NCBI GenBank assembly: GCA_032173965.1
Contig: CM063283.1
Span: 79,300,743-79,364,742 of the forward strand
Reading direction: 5' to 3'
Length of the DNA: 64,000 bases
Source of the DNA: Sitta carolinensis
Taxonomy: Eukaryota > Chordata > Aves > Passeriformes > Sittidae
The translations under genes and the position numbers were made by a program. Positions 62,018-64,000 of the stretch are shown piece by piece (the first letter of the stretch is position 1; the number at the start of each line of letters is the position of its first letter). The notes under the pieces are model-generated. The model had not been told where the DNA came from and made no database searches. It saw nothing but the letters and a program-made list of their open reading frames with translations.

Positions 62018-62636
62018 CAAGGTTTGGCCAGCAAGTCATGGGAGGGGATTCTGCCCATGCTTTGTTCCTATGAGATCCCACCTTGAGTAGTGTGTACAGC
62101 CCACCTTAAGCACATGCACAGTTCTGCAATCCCCAGCACAAGAAGGACATTGACCTATTACTGTGAACCCAGAGGAAGCTCACCAAGATGATTAAAGAAA
62201 TGGGACATCTCTCCTATGAGCAAAGGCTGGGACAATCGGGTTTGTTCAAACTGGAAAAGAGAAGACTTTGATGTGACCTAATTGCAGTCTTCCAGTTCTT
62301 TCAGGGAGCCTGCAAGAAAGAGGGAGAGAGACAATTTACAAGACATGTAGTGACAGGACAAGGGGGAATGACTTCAAACTGAAAGAAGCTAAGTTTAGAT
62401 TAGATACTAGGAAAATTCTTTTTCCTCACCCTTGTGAGGGTGGTGAGATACTGAAACATTGCCCAGACCCCAGAGAAGTTTGTGAATATCTCATTCCTGG
62501 AAGTGTTCAGGGCGAGGTTGGATGGGGTTCTGAGCAATCTGGTCCAGTGAAAAGTTTCCCTGCCCTTCCCAGGGGTCTTGGAACTAGACGATCTTTATGG
62601 TCATTTCCAACCCAAGCCATTTTATAACTCTATAAA
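62018..62636 (+). mobile_element. CR1 LINE, 3' piece of the split copy
   Basis: It resumes after the target duplication with 'tttggccagcaagtcatggg' and continues through 'ttcctatgagatcccacctt', 'caatccccagcacaagaagg' (62130), 'catctctcctatgagcaaag' (62206) and 'ttggaactagacgatctttat' cut short (62578), to 'atttccaacccaagccattt' and a decayed tail at 62636. Together with 60742-61380 it makes one 5'-truncated copy of about 1.25 kb of CR1 sequence. Confidence 0.93.
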
Positions 62637-64000
62637 ATTCATTAGCTTCCTTATTCAGAAAAAGGAAAACAAAACAATAAACCAACCAAGAACTAAACAT
62701 ATTTACGGATTCCAAGTCTCCATGTCTTCCATTTGAAAGCTTTTATTTAAACAGTTTGTGATCTTTGCTAGGCTTTGCTCCTGGAACAAAATGAGAGCAC
62801 CAGGCTTCCTGCACTGAACATCAGGAGGGACTTTCTGAAAGTCTGAATTGATTAGATTAACTGTTCTCTTTTTCACAGTATTCTCACTGACAAGCAGAAG
62901 ATTCCAATGTGGAGGTTGTCAGATGCTTTTGATTGAATATGCTATTTGGGAGCCAAAACACTTCAAAAACACATATTGCCTTTTTTTTTCCCCTCAATTC
63001 TTTTCCCAACTTTTCCTACTCTTATTCCCTTGCAAAATAGTATTTTTTTCAAAACAGATCCTTTAAAAATATATTTATAACCATTTAAAATTTGTTTTGT
63101 TGCTTTTGTGAAATGATTTTTTTTTCTCCCAGACAATATATCTAGTATATTACAGAGATGTTGTGTTTTATTTTTTAATTTATTTATTTTATATTTATAT
63201 ATTTTTTAATTTATTTTGTTTGCTGAAATGCCATATTTTTTATCAATCATTCTTTACATTTTCCACAGTACAGTTGGTGGTATTCTTTGATTTTTTTTTT
63301 CCATTTACAAAGACCTTATTTCAAAGCTGTGTATAAGCAGAGCCTTGGACATTGTTGCCACGCCCATGCTGTCTCTCCCAGTAGTAATTCTTGCATATCT
63401 AAGACAAAAACTTCCTCCAGTCTTAGCAATGTTTTAAACTACCCAGTATATTTTATATAAACATACATCTCTATGGAATTTTAAATTCTATTCTGACTAC
63501 AAAAGGAAGCCCTTTTTAGTTTTTCTGTGTTTATGGCCTTTACCTGTTTTATGATAGGTGATAATACAGAGTAATGAAAAAATTATCTTTAAAAGATGAC
63601 TTCTGTTAACTTTGTAGACATGACAAGAAATCTGTCTTTTCTCCTGTGAGTTTAGGAAAAAGGCGTGCTGAGGAATGAACCAGGAATATTAATACTCAAA
63701 CATGAATGGGTGGAGAAGCAGCCTATCAAGAACTACTAAATTTGGCTCCTGAAAAGCTTGATGGCCCACAGTGCAGAACTTGTTTTACTAGTTTATACTA
63801 ACCTTTCCTTACATACTCACTCATTATGAAACACAAAAAAACGTTAAAACTCTCTGCAGTCACCAATCTAGAGAATAAAATATACTTAAATTTTATTTAA
63901 TTTTGTCTTCAGTATGAGAATAGTAGGTTACCTTACAATTTCTGCATATTCTTATTAAACTATTTTCAGAAATCTCTTGGTTTGTTCAATCATAAATAAA
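62637..64000. other. Unique AT-rich DNA, no gene seen
   Basis: It contains a TTTA-rich patch at 63160-63225 and several T-runs. No repeat family or gene is recognised up to the window end. Confidence 0.5.

Noticed and set aside
1..64000. tRNA, rRNA, CRISPR array or bacterial-type operon
   Set aside because: No cloverleaf, rRNA-like stretch, direct-repeat array or tightly packed ORFs were seen. The window has the character of vertebrate intergenic or intronic DNA.

Overview
This window looks like non-coding vertebrate nuclear DNA, most likely from a bird and probably a passerine. It is A+T-rich, with no plausible multi-exon or single-exon host gene, no operon-like packing and no RNA gene that I can recognise. 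Two things point to a bird: many 5'-truncated CR1 LINEs, several ending in the diagnostic tandem ATTCTATG-type 3' tail, and several solo LTRs of avian endogenous retrovirus (ERV) type. No SINE of mammalian type is visible. Family assignments rest on recalled consensus features, not on a database search.

Layout. 1-262 is the U3 end of an ERV LTR cut by the window edge (minus). 2655-3108 is an old, amniote-type CR1 3' end (plus). 8351-9636 is a long, locally G+C-rich LTR-like block (minus, tentative). 9637-17799 is featureless AT-rich DNA. From 17.8 to 24.8 kb there are three CR1 copies (plus, minus, minus). 31036-32898 is a CR1 (plus) split by a minus-strand LTR. From 36.2 to 42.2 kb there is a minus LTR, a CR1 scrap, a plus LTR and the CR1 that reaches furthest 5' in ORF2 (plus). 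At 47.9-48.6 kb a CR1 scrap, a TA/TG microsatellite and a plus LTR lie side by side. 48.6-58.2 kb is quiet apart from a GT-rich low-complexity tract near 53.2 kb. 58201-59440 is a minus CR1. 60742-62636 is a second CR1 split by a minus-strand LTR, here with a clean TG...CA element and an exact 5-bp target-site duplication. The remainder is unique AT-rich DNA.

Nothing here is coding today. The CR1 reverse-transcriptase relics are frame-broken, and three of the four whose YxDD-type catalytic motif I could read have lost it. The LTRs have no recognisable gag, pol or env attached. The longest open frame (8633-9550) runs antisense through the G+C-rich LTR-like block and is most likely chance. I found no new biological system. 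The most useful observations are two LTR-in-CR1 nestings that give relative insertion ages, two pairs of related LTRs in opposite orientation, the unusual LTR-like block at 8.35-9.64 kb, several near-perfect inverted repeats, and four unique-sequence patches that could be conserved non-coding elements.
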